From: Cyanoderma ruficeps
Lineage: Eukaryota; Chordata; Aves; Passeriformes; Timaliidae
Assembly: GCA_008694505.1 (NCBI GenBank)
Contig: VZDJ01007749.1
Coordinates: forward strand, 7,721,790 to 7,785,789
Direction of reading: 5' to 3'
DNA: 64,000 nt
Within the stretch, counting starts at the first letter, position 1. Each line of letters opens with the position of its first letter. The notes beneath the pieces are model-generated. The model made no database searches, was not told the DNA's origin, and was given only the letters and a program-made list of their open reading frames with translations. Positions 14,301 to 26,588 of this stretch are shown here, in pieces. The position numbers were made by a program, and so were the translations under genes.

Positions 14301-16649
14301 AGATGACCTCTGATTTAGTAGTAAGATGTTTCATTCTTTATGGATGTGAATGGCTTTGATAACTTTCCAGAATTTTCTGTAAGTTTTCTTTTTTCCATTC
14401 AATGTTTTCCTCAGTACATGGCTATATGCCGGAAGAACTTGAAAATGTTCCCAAATATTTCATGGCACTTATGGCACCTTTTCAGTGAACATCTATTTCT
14501 TGCCAACAGCATTCTGCTTAATTAATATATCACTGTTTTTTTGATTTTTTTAAAAATAGTTATAAAATGTCAAAGTTTATTTTGTTTTATGCTACTTAAA
14601 TATTTGTGGGTCATAATGCCAAACTCAAATGACTTGTTTCCCTAAATTTTTCTTCTTGGCAGCCTACACAATTTAATGCTAACAGGCATATGATGCATAC
14701 AACAGAATTTTCTGCCAATATATACAATTTATTGAATGCTGCCATCAAATGTAATGTCATAAGAAATTCAGCCAAAGTTGTGGCTTTTTTTCCCATAAAT
14801 TGAGCTGTTTATAAATTCTTCTTCAACTCAGAATTCTTCTAACTCTTTGTAAATGTTACAGTTTCCAGTTAATTTTGTGGAATGCAGTATTTATGCTGTT
14901 GGTTCCAGTTAGTAAGTGAGTAGATGAGCTTTATCTCAACCAGCAAGTTCGATTTCAATTTTTCTTGAGAAATCTGAGTATCATATCAATAGTTTGGAGC
15001 ATACCATTTGTTCTAGTGTTAAGCCTGTCTGCAAACTAAACTAGGTTTAATAATGTTCCAAGTTACCTCAATTCAACCTCTATTCTGCAGTTTAAACTTC
15101 TAGGTGTTTGGTAGGAATAGTCTATCAACATAGTGTTGCTTCAGTAGCTAAATTAAAGGTACTGATGCTGAAAGTGTATTTAGTAAGCAAACATCACAGG
15201 TATACTTTCGCCTCAAATGAAATGAAAACTTAACAACTCACTTCAAAAACTTTGTACCTCCACCAACTTGCACGCCAGGCAGTGGATTCAGCAAGGCTTT
15301 GTGTTGGTGGCATTTACTCAGCCATTTTGGAGATTGTGAGAGCATGAATCTGGTTATATGGACCTGATGTCTTTGACCACTGGACAAAGCAGAGAGATTC
15401 AAAGAATTCCTCAAGCACCACTTATAAAGAGATAGGTATTGTTATCTTCCAACAGTCTATTAATTTTATTTTACTGAAGATTTCTGTGAAGGTGTTCTTT
15501 TCCAAATACTGTCATTTTTGTAGTAATATTTGCACATGAATTTCATTCTGGCTAATTTAGGTTTTCCTTGAAGTTTTGCTGGCAGTTTCTGATAACCAAA
15601 GGCCAGAATTCTATGATATATGGTGTCTGCCCTGAAGTGGGTAGAAAGTCAGTCCTCTCCAGGACCTGGCAAAATGTGCTTTGCAGCTTTGTGTCTGAAA
15701 AATAGTGCTGTTCTCTTAGCCCTGCAACACATGAAACACTTGCAACAGAGAGAAAAATGTTCTTTACTTGATCCTCTATGTGATCAAGACCCAACAAACC
15801 AGGTACTCTTTTTGTTCTTGTTTCTACAGTGATGCTTTGTAAGTAGAAGATATAGTTTTGGTAGGAAAACATTTCCTGTACATGGTTTTATCAGGAATTT
15901 CAGAAGCCTAAGGCAACTAATGTGTTGTAGAGTCACCAAAACCTATTTTCATGGATCTGGCCAGAAAAGTAGAATTGATGCTGCCAGTCATCAGGGAAGA
16001 AAATTGTCTTTGTAAATGTAATTTCCAGGAACAGAAGAGCCTGTAAATGAGTGCTCTGATTTCTGTCCTGCAACAGAGGCAGCCACTGTCCTCACTCACA
16101 CAGACACACAACTAGGGAGTACTTAAACTCTGTTTTCTGTACATTGTTTTAAATATTCTGAGATCAAAATTTTTTCACATACTGAACACAGCTTTCTGAC
16201 AGAAACACTGTAAAACTCCATTTACTTGACAGCACAAAAACAGCAATGCTACTTCATCTTGCTAGAGGAGAGGATAGCAAATAGAAGCATCATTCTGCTC
16301 CTGGAACACAGGCTTCCCTTCCTTTGTGAATGAATGTTTTGGGATAGTTATCACTATAATACATTACAAGTTTAAATTAATGTAAAGAGCTCAAGGCTCT
16401 CTTAAGATCATACTGTGATTTTTTCCATCCTACAGGGCTTGATACCATACAAAGAAAACTTCAGAGCACTCCTACTGATAAGGAGGGATTTGAGAGTAAG
16501 ATAATGCAATTTAGTCTTCAAATCAGAGTTGATGATCTCTTTGCACAATCCATTCATGAGCCTAGCCATCAGTATGATACATCTTTGGGATCTGCATTAT
16601 GTTAGAAATTAAGAAATGCAGTGCAACTTTATTCAAGTGTTGATATCAC

Positions 16650-16676
16650 TTAATAGCAGTGTGGCACTGCTATTAA
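16650..16676. repeat. Perfect 12-bp inverted repeat with 3-nt loop
   Basis: The left arm TTAATAGCAGTG (16650-16661) and right arm CACTGCTATTAA (16665-16676) are exact reverse complements separated by TGG. Pairing stops at both outer edges (C against A). The arms contain a GC-bearing core, so this is not a simple AT palindrome. It could form a hairpin in DNA or in the pre-mRNA of the host intron. No longer terminal inverted repeat or known element was recognised around it. Confidence 0.85.
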
Positions 16677-19239
16677 ACGGGAAAAGCTTGAGAGTTTATT
16701 GTAAAATGTATGAGTGGAATTCCCACTTTAGTTTGGTGGGGTTTTTTCCTATTAGAACCTCCTTGTTTCCATTTCTTCTATAGCAGAAGTTATGAATTAT
16801 TTATATTTGAAGACAGGGTGATGGAAAAGCTAGAGAATGTCCTGCTAAGAAGAATTATATTTATTTTAACATGTTTTAAAATATGTTTTATTTCTGTGTC
16901 ACTTTCCTTGGGGAGAAAATATGAAAGTGTATCTTAAGCCTGAATTTGGCTTGACCTTAAAAATGCCCAGTGAAAAGTTAATTTCTGAGCTTCTGCATCC
17001 TTCTTCTGTTCATCTCTACTGGCATTTACAATCTGAAACAATGGTTATAGTTGTATATTAGGCATTCAGATGGCAGAAAAAGTGGCAAATACAGAAGGAT
17101 TTCTAAAATCTGTTAGTCGTGTAAGCTTGTAGTGTGAAACATTTATGTACAGATCAGTTCAAAATAATGAGAAATGTCATCCATGTACATACTGTGAACA
17201 GTGAAACTCTCCAAGTTTGTGACTGAGACTCCCCTACAGCCTTTTTCCTGTTGTTTTACCACTGTTGTGAGTCCTTCTGGTGAGAATTTCACTTCAAATG
17301 AAGAAAAATTGTTTTGTGGGCACTAATTACTTGAATGTCACCTAACCTAAAGAGCAAAAGGTCATGCTTTTATTTTAGCAGTTCAAATATGTGAATTTCA
17401 CAATGGCTGTTATTGATCAAACTGTATGGGTTTTGAAAGATGTTTTATTCCAAATTTTAGCAAAATGTAACCTTTTAATCCATAATCTTCTGATAACTGT
17501 TTTTTTCACATGGGAGATTTTTAGGTACACTGCTATCAGCATTCTCATGTGCTCAGTCTTCTTATTATCTCCTCCTCGTGATACTAGTTGAGGTACTGCC
17601 TGGTTTTTGTTGTCCAGGCCGTAATACATCTCATTGGGTGCCCCTTGGAAAAATCAAAAGGTATTAAGTTTTTCATGCAAATGAAACTTAAACAGTTCAA
17701 GACTTTAAACGCATGCAGGACTGTAGGGGTTACGATAGGAAACCATTCGGTGGCTCAGAGCAAGGGGAGAATTATCATGGCGGATCAGTCAGAGGTTACT
17801 AATCCTCACCTGTTTCCCAGTCACTGGAAGTATTGTGGTATGGAAAAGGTGGGATCTCAATGTTCTTCTGTTTGCTGTAAGTCCTTTTTCCAAAAGACTG
17901 TGGTCTTCAGTGCAAAACAGGCAGTGGAGCATTCTGTTTAATTACAGTGGTTGGCCATTTGATTTTCATTTTATTTGTAAACTAAAATCCTTTGCCTTTT
18001 TTGTAAATAAAAAAGCATTACTTGCAGGCTGCATTCTTGACACTATTTTTCATCTTTTTTCTGATGATAGAATCTAACATTAATATGTTTATGGCTAAAT
18101 ACGTTCACGAGTGTATCGATTAATGGAACTCATGTTGGCATGTTTAAAGTGAGTTTTAATGTGTAAGTAAAATGGAAAGACTTCAAAGCAAATTATTTGG
18201 CTCAAAGCTCCATTTATATGGTGTATGTTTCAAGCTAATAATCAGGGCTTACTGTGGGTCAGCATGTCATATCCCAGTGGTGTCTAGTGAGATGGAGGGT
18301 TATCTTCTATGTCAGCTAGATAACCCTGTGAACAATTTGGAGCAGTGGAGATAATGGGACTGAATTCTAAAATGAGGTGGAACTCCGAGATGGGGCAGAA
18401 TTCAGAACAGGAGCTGGAAATATATCAGGAAATACAGGGCTGTGTGTGAGGTCCATGCAGCTGCTCGTGAAGGCAATCACCTTTTGGCATCAGTAGTCAC
18501 TTGTGCTTGACAATAATCCTTCTTGATAAGCTGCAATTAAGAAGTGAGAGAACGGCAAATCAGGTACATATTCCTAGAAAAAAAGAAAAGTTAAGTTAAA
18601 AAGAGCCACTTCCTTGCTACACATGGCACAGTAATCTAATAACTATTTTTGCCATGGTTTGAACAGCTTATCTCCAGACTGTGTTGTCCACAATTATTGT
18701 GGTTTTAAAAAATATATATAGTTTATTCTCCTTTTTTTCTTCACAAAGTATAATTTTTATGTACTTGGAGGAAATTGTAGGTCACCTTTTGACAATAGAC
18801 ACACTTTCGTACTTCAGGTTTTTAATTTTTTTTTAATACTCTGTATTTTAGTGATTTTTATTTTATATATAAGGAAAAGGCCAAATCTGTTTCACATTTA
18901 TGAAGAGAATAGTTATGTGGTCTTTGGTTTCATACATCTCAGATGATACAGCAAGCTTTCTGTTTGTGCATCTAAATCAGACCACTCATACTGCAACTGA
19001 AGTAATTCACTCTTCATACAAAATAGGTAACTTAATGAACAGATTATACACTACTTGCACTTCAAGTTTATGTCCACCTTTAGAGCTAGCACAGAACATC
19101 CTGCTAAATTCCACTGTTGTTTTGGAAACTGGACTGCTGCATGTATATGTTTGTAGCATGCATTTGGACAAATCGCAGGAGCAGTGGTACTAAAGGCATT
19201 TTTCTTACTGTCTGTTGTATCACTCATCTTGTGTTTGCC

Positions 19240-19560
19240 GTTCATTTTTAGCCACAACCTAAAAGAATAATGTAGCACTGAGGAGCATATTCTTTCTGTT
19301 CGGTTTCTTCCCTCACTGGATAACCCCAGCTGTAACTCGGAGCAAAGGCTTGGTGACTCCTGTAGCCTTTGGTCAGCCAGTAGAGGCCACTCACAGCTTG
19401 CGGCTGAGGCTGGGCGGCGTCTTGGAACTGGGGGTTTGGTTGTGTGCTTGGGGTTTGAATCCACACTCAGCCAGCCCAGGCTGCCGTGAACTGGCATCGT
19501 ACAACTGGTGCCTGCAAAGGGCTCTGCTAGGAGGAGTTCTGCTCAGGTACCTAAATGCAT
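19240..19560. other. GC-richer block with open frames on both strands, function unknown
   Basis: This stretch is clearly richer in G+C and CpG than its surroundings. It carries the longest open frame in the window, 148 codons on the minus strand (19051-19497), and a 102-codon frame on the plus strand (19350-19658). Neither translation shows a recognisable domain, and overlapping open frames on both strands are expected when stop-rich AT sequence gives way to GC. A GGTTTGAATCC word near 19450 resembles a tRNA B box, but no tRNA cloverleaf could be drawn. It may be an old, unclassified repeat or a conserved non-coding block. Confidence 0.3.
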
Positions 19561-20060
19561 TTAATACTGATGTTTTTCTTTTCCCTCTAATAAGTCCCAC
19601 GGCAGCAGGAATAAAAATCACCTTCTCTACTTCAAGCAGACCAAAGCAAATACTTTGATGACACCCTTTGTTGCTGGTACAATCTTTGCTGTCATTAAAT
19701 TATATTACTTTAACAAAGTAAGGAAATACTGTTGCAGATCTCTTTTGGGGGAAGGGAAAGGAGGGTCTTGTTTAAGGGTTTTTTCCTTTTTTTCCCAAAT
19801 GGAACCAGTATCTCCCAGATCAAGGCTCATAGCCTAATCACTGCTCTGCTACTTCCTCCTCCCTATATTACTGTGTGGGTGACTTACTTAGTGATGATAA
19901 TTCTACAAGGTAAAACATTATTTCAGCATTTTTAGATTGTTCTTAAATAATAAAGGTACAGTCCCAACACCACTGAAATCAAAATCCCATTGATTTCATA
20001 AAGATTTCACCTAACAATAAGTTTTGTATCTAAACAGACAGCTAGAATATAATCATAAAG

Positions 20061-20085
20061 TTTATATATATATATTTATATATAC
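20061..20085. repeat. Short (TA)n simple repeat
   Basis: Alternating TA dinucleotides interrupted by TTT form a short low-complexity microsatellite within the intron. Confidence 0.85.
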
Positions 20086-20150
20086 ATTTATGCAGCATAT
20101 TATTGCAGCGTTTAACTAGTAGCTCCATTTCCCAAATAAGGGAAATCTGG

Positions 20151-20166
20151 TTTAATTATAATTAAA
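20151..20166. repeat. 16-bp perfect AT palindrome
   Basis: TTTAATTATAATTAAA is exactly self-complementary. It consists only of A and T and lies in AT-rich intron sequence, so chance is a sufficient explanation. Confidence 0.5.
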
Positions 20167-22308
20167 TTTGCTAAATACCAGCTATTTACAGAGTACTGAA
20201 GTAACAAACTTTTGGCCTCTGTTTTGTTTTACAGCTGCCCTGAATATTTCCCCTTTCCTAATACAAAATATTGAAAGAGTGGTGCTGTCTGGTGTCTTTT
20301 TGATGTCAGACGAATCTTACATTTGCCTTTATACAGGGAATTGATTTATTTGAAATATAAAAACTAAGAATTTCTGGTTTATATTTTCTTATTGAGACTT
20401 TTAAGTGGGTCCATTTTTGCAGTGTTGAGCTGTTATTGGAGGCATAGTGCCACACAGTACTATTTCATATTAAATATTAGAAATCTCAGAAGAAACTCTC
20501 ATACTGACTTCGTTGATGATGTAAGACTTACAATTCTCAGTTTACCTGATGCTTTCCCCACAGATCAGGTTTTTTTGTTAGATTATTTATTAGTATTTTT
20601 TCCTCTAATAGCTCCTCCAGTGTTACTTGTATTACATACCTAAAGACAGCAGGAATGCACTAATATATGTATTGTTACAATGCATCATTAAACTTACTCT
20701 AGCTATTTTATAGTATGTAAAAACTGGTCCCTTTGGCAGAGATTTAGGACAAAACATGGTGTGTATTTTCTGTTAATGTTACAATTTAAAACAAACAGCA
20801 AACATTACAGCCAGGCCAGTCTCTTTTCAAAAAAGTACTTTTTTGTTTTAAACTTGTATTTGTTTAACATCAAATTCAGCCTTTGTCTTAAAAGTAGCAG
20901 AGGAAAACTGTGAAACAGCAAAAGTTTACAAAGAAATTCCATTCTTTATTTTTATACATGCGATTTAAATTTTCCATTTTTCTCTGAAGTAGCTAGGTAG
21001 TAGAGTTTTCTTCTTTTGGTCTCTGATATTCTTATGATACTCCTTTTCTGTCTGTTAATTATGCAGTTGAAAGCTGTATGTCAAGAGATAGAGGCAGTTT
21101 GATCAGTTGTGTGAAAAGAAATGTAGAGAAAACTTTAACAGTGTGTGAAATCACTGGAGAGACTGGGGAGCTGGGACATACTCTGTCACGCCAAGAAACT
21201 TACTGATTCTTATTTTCTCTTCTTTTTTTAAGTACCTTAAGAGAAAACAGTAAAACGTGTACAGGGAGATGCCTCTTTGCTTTAGGATTAAAATCCATGT
21301 CTTTTGACCTAATTTTTTAATAGTTTTTTTCTTTCCCTATCACTTTCATGTATTTTACAAGCAGAATGACAATGGTCCATTGATTTTTGCAACACTGTGT
21401 TAGTAAGAGGTTAATTTTGAAGAAATATGACTAGAGTAGCAAGAAACTGGTATAGATCTATTCTGCCAGTGAGCCATGTCTTCATGGAGACTTTGCAGAG
21501 TTTGACTGAACATCACTTAAAGGTAATCTGTGCATTAAAGAGATGCTTCTCTGGAATGGTCAGTTTGGGCCCTTCAGCAAGAGACTGCTTTCAGAGGGAA
21601 TAAAAATGTAATGGTAATGTCAAGCAAGGATTATGGCAATGTTCCAGTAATGTAAACTGTGATAGCTATTTTTGTTTTCATAGTTTTCTGTATTGCTCCA
21701 AGTCAAATGTGCATCTATATTTTTTTTTAAAATGTATTTTAAATCCAGAACTTTGTTTAGTGCGTGCACTTTCCAAGGTTCCTAGTGGAGAAGGGGTATA
21801 AAATGAGTAATACTAAATGGGTGCTGAAAATAGTAAGGTATTACTTTTAATCAGTGCAATAAAATGTGGAGAGCAGATTTTTCTCTATTTCTTTCCTTGA
21901 TATAGTTTGATTTACTTTCCTATAAATTGACAATTGCAGATCTGTAAATTATGAATTTGACATTGTCATGCTGTAATTTCCTGCAAAATCCTGTTCTCTG
22001 GGATTTGATTTTAGTTGCATTTCATTTGGGGAAACAACTTCTTTGCAGAAAATCCTGCCTGAGAAAGTTGGATTTGCTATGGAACTTTTTAAGCTGTAGT
22101 TGATCATAGCAGTTAATTTATAGAGCACAAAAAGGAACCTGTTCTTTCATTTAGGAAAACAGCTAGCTTATTTGTGTAATTAGTGTCCAGCAAAAGTTTA
22201 CTGAAATTTTACTGGTTTTGTCTGCTATGATTGTGACATGTTGTGATGACTAAGCCAAGCTTTTGAGTCAGATACTTTCGTAATTATTTATGTGGCTTTT
22301 TAAAGCAC

Positions 22309-22410
22309 ATCATAGACTCGTTTAGATTAGAAAAGACCTGTAAGAAAGATTGAGTCCAGCCATAAACCCAGCACTGCCAAGTCCACCAAATCATAGCAAG
22401 GAAATAACAT
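22309..22410 (-). mobile_element. CR1 LINE 3'-end fragment, minus orientation
   Basis: The words ATCATAGACTCG, AGAAAAGACCTGTAAGA, GAGTCCAGCCATAAACCCA and GCACTGCCAAGTCCACCA follow the complement of the CR1 3' untranslated end closely and in the right order. Only about 100 bp of the 3' terminus is present, as is typical for 5'-truncated CR1 insertions. Confidence 0.88.
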
Positions 22411-23179
22411 CCTGTAAAAAATTAGCTCAGTAGTATCTTTTCATTGCACATGCTATGGAGTGCTTGGCATAAAATCTAATTCAAAAGGCAAAATATATCA
22501 CTTTCAGTGTTTAAAAATTACTTAATCTGTAAGAAACTTACTTTTGCAGTAATGGAAAATATATCTGAGGAACAATTATGAATAGGACATAGTCTGTGTT
22601 TTTTCAAAAATATTATGCCCTAAGATAAACATAAATTATGAACATAGAATGTATTTGCTGACTTGATTGTGTGATAACATGGGGAAAAAACAAGGGACAA
22701 GAAGTATAGATGAGTATGCATATTAGTTGTTTATATTATTTACAATATTAAGGAAGTACTGAGTCTTGAACACATCCATACTTGGGAGCTTTGTATCATA
22801 GGTGTCCTTAAAAAATAAGTCATGATTTTTCATGGGCTATTCAGAAACTGAACATTAAAGTATACTCCAAATGAGAAGTAAGCAGAATTGTCAAGTAACT
22901 GTATAGCATATTTTTGTTTTGCATTAATGTATTGTGGATTTTTCTTGACACATGGTAGTAGCTTTTCTTTAAACTATGGCACATGTAAATGAGAATAGCA
23001 TTATCATATTTGATTAGAAGATGCATGAATTGATCCACTAAATTTACTCTTTATTTCTCCAGTCTTGGACACCCCTTAGCCTGTTCATCTGAAGTGATGG
23101 TGTTCCAGCACCCTGTGGCTGAGCTGTGGACGCTTTGCTCCCTGTCCCTCCATGGTGTGAGCCACTCAAAGGGGGTGAT

Positions 23180-23690
23180 GATCTTGCAGTATCCAGTGCT
23201 CCCCTCTAGTGCTGTGTGCAGTTCTGGGCTCCACAGTTGAAGAAGGATGTGAAGGTCCTTGAACGTTTCCAGAGGAGAGAACAAGGCTGTTGACAGCACT
23301 GGAAGGCATGTCCTGTGAGCTGTGGCTGAGGGCTCCAGGCATGTCTGGTTTGGAGGAAAGGAGACTGAGGGGTGACCTCTTACAGCTTCCTGAGGATGGG
23401 AAATAGTGATGGCCTGATCTCTTATCCCTGGGACCCCGTGATACAACATGTGGGAATGGTGCAAAGCTGCGCCAGGAAAGGTTCAGACTGGACATTAGGA
23501 AGCATTACTTTACCAAGGGCATGTTCAAACACTAAAGCAGGATTCTGAGAGATGTGGCTGATGCCCCAAACCTGTCAGTGTGTTTGGATAATGCCAGTAA
23601 CAACACACTCTAAACTGGTCAGCCTTGAATTGGTCAGGCATTTGATCAAGATAATAATCACTGTAGGTTCCTTCCAGTCAAAATGCTCTG
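23180..23690 (+). mobile_element. CR1 LINE fragment, plus orientation
   Basis: Landmarks run in CR1 order: GTGTGCAGTTCTGGGCTCC, then GGAAAGGAGACTGAGGGGTGA, then CTGCGCCAGGAAAGGTTCAG, then GACTGGACATTAGGAAGCA. This is the end of ORF2 plus the 3' untranslated region of a CR1 retrotransposon. Diverged sequence up to about 23060 may belong to the same copy. The frames are broken, so it encodes no functional reverse transcriptase. Open frames of 109 and 137 codons on the opposite strand here are by-products of this GC-rich repeat. Confidence 0.88.
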
Positions 23691-23844
23691 TTCTCTATAA
23701 TCGGCATTTTAAAATGTCAGTTGAGGTGCTCAATATTATTTTTGCAGAGTGAAATCCTCTGGTTTTCTTGTCGTTTTTCTGTGTTATCCCACGATCTTTC
23801 CTTATATCACTTCTGAAGTTTGTCACGTGTAGTATCTTGTAGGG

Positions 23845-24065
23845 GAGGATCAGGTTGGATATTGGAAAAAATTTCTTAACTGAGAGTGATTAAGAATTAG
23901 AACAGGCTGCCCAGGAAAATCGTGGAATTGCCATCCCGGGAGGTGTTCAAGGAATGAATGAACAGACGTGTCACTTTTTGATATGGACAAGTGCACATGG
24001 TGGTACTCAGTTGAAGGTTGAACTTGGTGATCCTGGGGGTCTTTTCCAAATGTGATTTTGGGCAG
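23845..24065 (+). mobile_element. Second CR1 LINE 3' fragment, plus orientation
   Basis: GGTTGGATATTGGAAAAAAT, then GAACAGGCTGCCCAGGAAAA, then CCATCCCGGGAGGTGTTCAA, then TTGGTGATCCTGGGGGTCTT match the CR1 3' region in order. It repeats a part of CR1 also present in the copy ending about 150 bp upstream, so these are two separate insertions (or a duplication) in the same orientation. Confidence 0.88.
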
Positions 24066-26523
24066 CAGTATATGGTGTTGTCTATTCTGAGGTAAAACTC
24101 ATTACTGTTGAATACCTTTCCATTTTTCTGTGTCCATTTGTTTAGGTCATAATTTCTCAGGAAAAGCAATCTTTGCAAATCGGGACTATTTTGTCTCATA
24201 GTTGGAGTACCTGTGTCTCAGAGATTCTGGGAATAGGATGCAGCCATCATCTTGTCATCTTATTCATGCAGTGGTGAAAGGACTTGTAGCCAGAAGAGAC
24301 TAAAAGTTCCAAAAATTACCCTAAACTTTATTAATACTGGAGATTTTTGTAACAGTGAGGTAGCAGATGAAGGTGGGCAGTGAGTTTTGGTTTACCTTAT
24401 TACACCCTAGGTAAGTTTTGCAAACAGGAATTAATTTGCATTAACACACTGGGAATCTTACAGTAATCAGCAGTGGGTTTTATGCAAAGGTCTGTATGTG
24501 TGTACCTTGTGAGTTTTATAAACATTCTGTGCCTGTGTGGTAGCTGAAGCCATCTGGGCTGTGTAGGAGAAATCTGAACACTGTACTTTGTGATCAGGTG
24601 TAACTGTATTCCAAGCAAGCTCATATTCTCATATAAATTGGTGGAAAAACCTACTTCTGTGGTTTCTATATTATTTTAAAACTGGCAATTTATCAAGTGA
24701 ATTTTCTTGAAATTTCCATGCTTATTAAATTTCAGATTATGTATTTTGAGTAAGCTGGAAACTTAAACTTGTTTCCATAAGTATGGCTGCAGGTAAACAA
24801 CCAATTTTAGTCCAGAAAATAGCTTTTGCTTCTGTCAACATGTTGTTTATTTTCTCCCTGAGATAAAAAGTTGGGTTTTCTGATATTTGTACCAAGATAA
24901 AGTCTGTAAACAAGATTAATATAGTGTGGAAAAGGTTGTCAGCAGCCCTGGCAAAGGAAATAAGTTGCCTGTACACAGAACATACTGTAAACTGAATAAA
25001 AGTGTCAGGTCCACCATGAGATAATGTGATCATGAACCTCTAACAAAGCATGACATAGGCACAGTCTGCTTTTCTTATAGCCACAGTGTAGAAAATGGAT
25101 TACTATATTCCAGGGATACCCACTGGAATAGCATGAAAACCTCATTTTGAGATTAATGCAGGATATAACTCTCAAGAGCTGAGCTGCATGCTTACCTGTA
25201 GTTTTCAAGTAACAGTTTAGTTATTAATCTTAAAATTTGGAAATTACTTATTAAAATAGTGACTTATATTTCCAGGTCTGTCGTTATGAATGGCCATTTC
25301 TCAGTTTTATTATTAGATGAACTATGACATTGAAAGAGTAGCATTTGGTCAATGTTTTATTATTGTCCTGTGGCTGTGTAAGGCCTTGATCAGTCTAGTA
25401 AAACAGTAAATTCCAGCTGGGAATAAAGCAGAAGGTGCTGTTCTTCCATGTAGCTGCTGGGATTTCCTCTGTTATGATTTGTATTTTTGCATAGATTTTT
25501 CAGAGGTAAGATATTACCAATTCTTTTTAATCCCCATCAGCCAGAAAAGTGACAGCACTTTATTGTTTCTCCATTCAGCCCAGAGTGACATCATTCTCCA
25601 GGTCAAAGAAGCAGATTTTGGTCAAATACTTTAACCATGTGGAGCTTTCAAATTATTCACTGAGCATTCTTTGAAAGTCTTCCAGACTTGGAGTTTTGAC
25701 TGCCCTGCCTTTTCTCCATTACAGCACCAGATTAATAGGGAGGTTTTACCTTAAGAGCCTTAAGAGTTGAGCTCATTGTTCTTCTAATAATGAGAAGACT
25801 ACTTTCATCCATGAATCTCTGGCTTATGTACATTTGGCAAGCCTGAGCCATATAAATATATTACCATTGAGGTTTTGTGGTCTTCTGTCAAAACTGGAAG
25901 AACATCTGACTTCATTCCACCTCTGGTTATCTCCTGACTATAAAATTGTCTCCAAGGAATGAAAATATTTTCCCTTCATTCTTTCCATGAGGAATAGATT
26001 GTCTGCTGCTCTAGTTCCTTGAACATGTGTATCATGAGTTCTCTCTTATTCTTCTGCTTTTACCTATCTACATATGCACGGGAATTAAGCATTCTGCAAA
26101 AATAAAAGCAAAGCTGTTGGAATCCATTCTTGAGCAATATCAGAATGCTGTCATCTGCAAAATCTGCACATGCTCTTGTGCATTCTGAAGATCACTCTTC
26201 AGTTGAGGATATCACATGCTTTAGGTTTCAGTATATATAAAGCACTAGACAAGACAAGAGCTATGGTATAGTTTGGTAAAATTTATTTTACTTTTGCTTT
26301 GTATCCCATGTCAACTTGAATTTCAAAAGCTTTGTGTTGGGAGGGGTTTCTTTAATAAATATATTAATTTTTTGCTTTTATTGCTAATTGCCTTTACTCT
26401 GTCCAGTATACTGTCTCTATTTTGTATTTAATGTTTGTGATGTATTTTCTTTAAAAGCAATCATTTTGTGGATATGCTGTCTCATTATTCAAAGAGGTTT
26501 TTTTTTCTTCATGTTTCCATTAG

Positions 26524-26588
26524 ATAACTCCAGGACCAGGTGGTAGCAGAAAAACAGTTCACTTGTCCCAGGATTCTCTTCACCATGA
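26524..26588 (+). CDS. GPATCH2: GPATCH2 internal exon (first exon visible in window)
   Basis: This 65-nt exon lies between a pyrimidine-rich TTAG acceptor and a GTGAGT donor at 26589. Read from its first base it gives ITPGPGG, then RKTVHLSQDSLHH, and it ends with two bases (GA) that complete an Asp codon with the next exon. From memory, human GPATCH2 has a similar segment (GPVGNKRMVHFSPDS then HHHD) just before HWFSPGAR. The length to that point is the same and the pattern of conserved V-H, S, D-S and H-H-D residues is kept. The segment precedes the G-patch and has no known catalytic residues. The preceding exon must end in phase 0 and is not seen in the window. Substitutions relative to the human protein are substantial, but splice signals and phase support the call. 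Confidence 0.88.

Larger units (their letters stand above)
1..26523 (+). other. GPATCH2: Intron of GPATCH2 (3' part in window), upstream of the first visible exon
   Basis: No exon could be supported here. Upstream GPATCH2 exons should encode the residues before the HWFSPGA segment, and I looked for matching coding sequence with GT/AG borders and found none. The stretch is AT-rich with many stop codons in all frames. It ends in a pyrimidine-rich tract and a TAG acceptor at 26521-26523. It holds a possible LTR remnant (about 640-900), a short CR1 tail (about 8785), a perfect hairpin (16650-16676), a GC-richer block (about 19.24-19.56 kb) and a CR1 cluster (22.3-24.1 kb), each listed separately. 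A small or divergent exon could have been missed. Confidence 0.7.

Noticed and set aside
17588..17941. 117-codon plus-strand open frame
   Set aside because: No recognisable domain and it is overlapped by other equally open frames. Probably chance, perhaps over a mildly conserved non-coding stretch near 17.70-17.83 kb.
19440..19465. tRNA-like B box (GGTTTGAATCC)
   Set aside because: No acceptor stem, A box at the right distance or anticodon arm could be folded around it, so it is not a tRNA gene.
19051..19497. 148-codon minus-strand open frame as a new protein-coding gene
   Set aside because: No domain, no clear promoter or splice context, and it exists because the local sequence is GC-rich. 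Kept only as a finding to test.
23051..23495. 137- and 109-codon minus-strand open frames
   Set aside because: They lie on the antisense strand of a CR1 LINE fragment and are by-products of that repeat.
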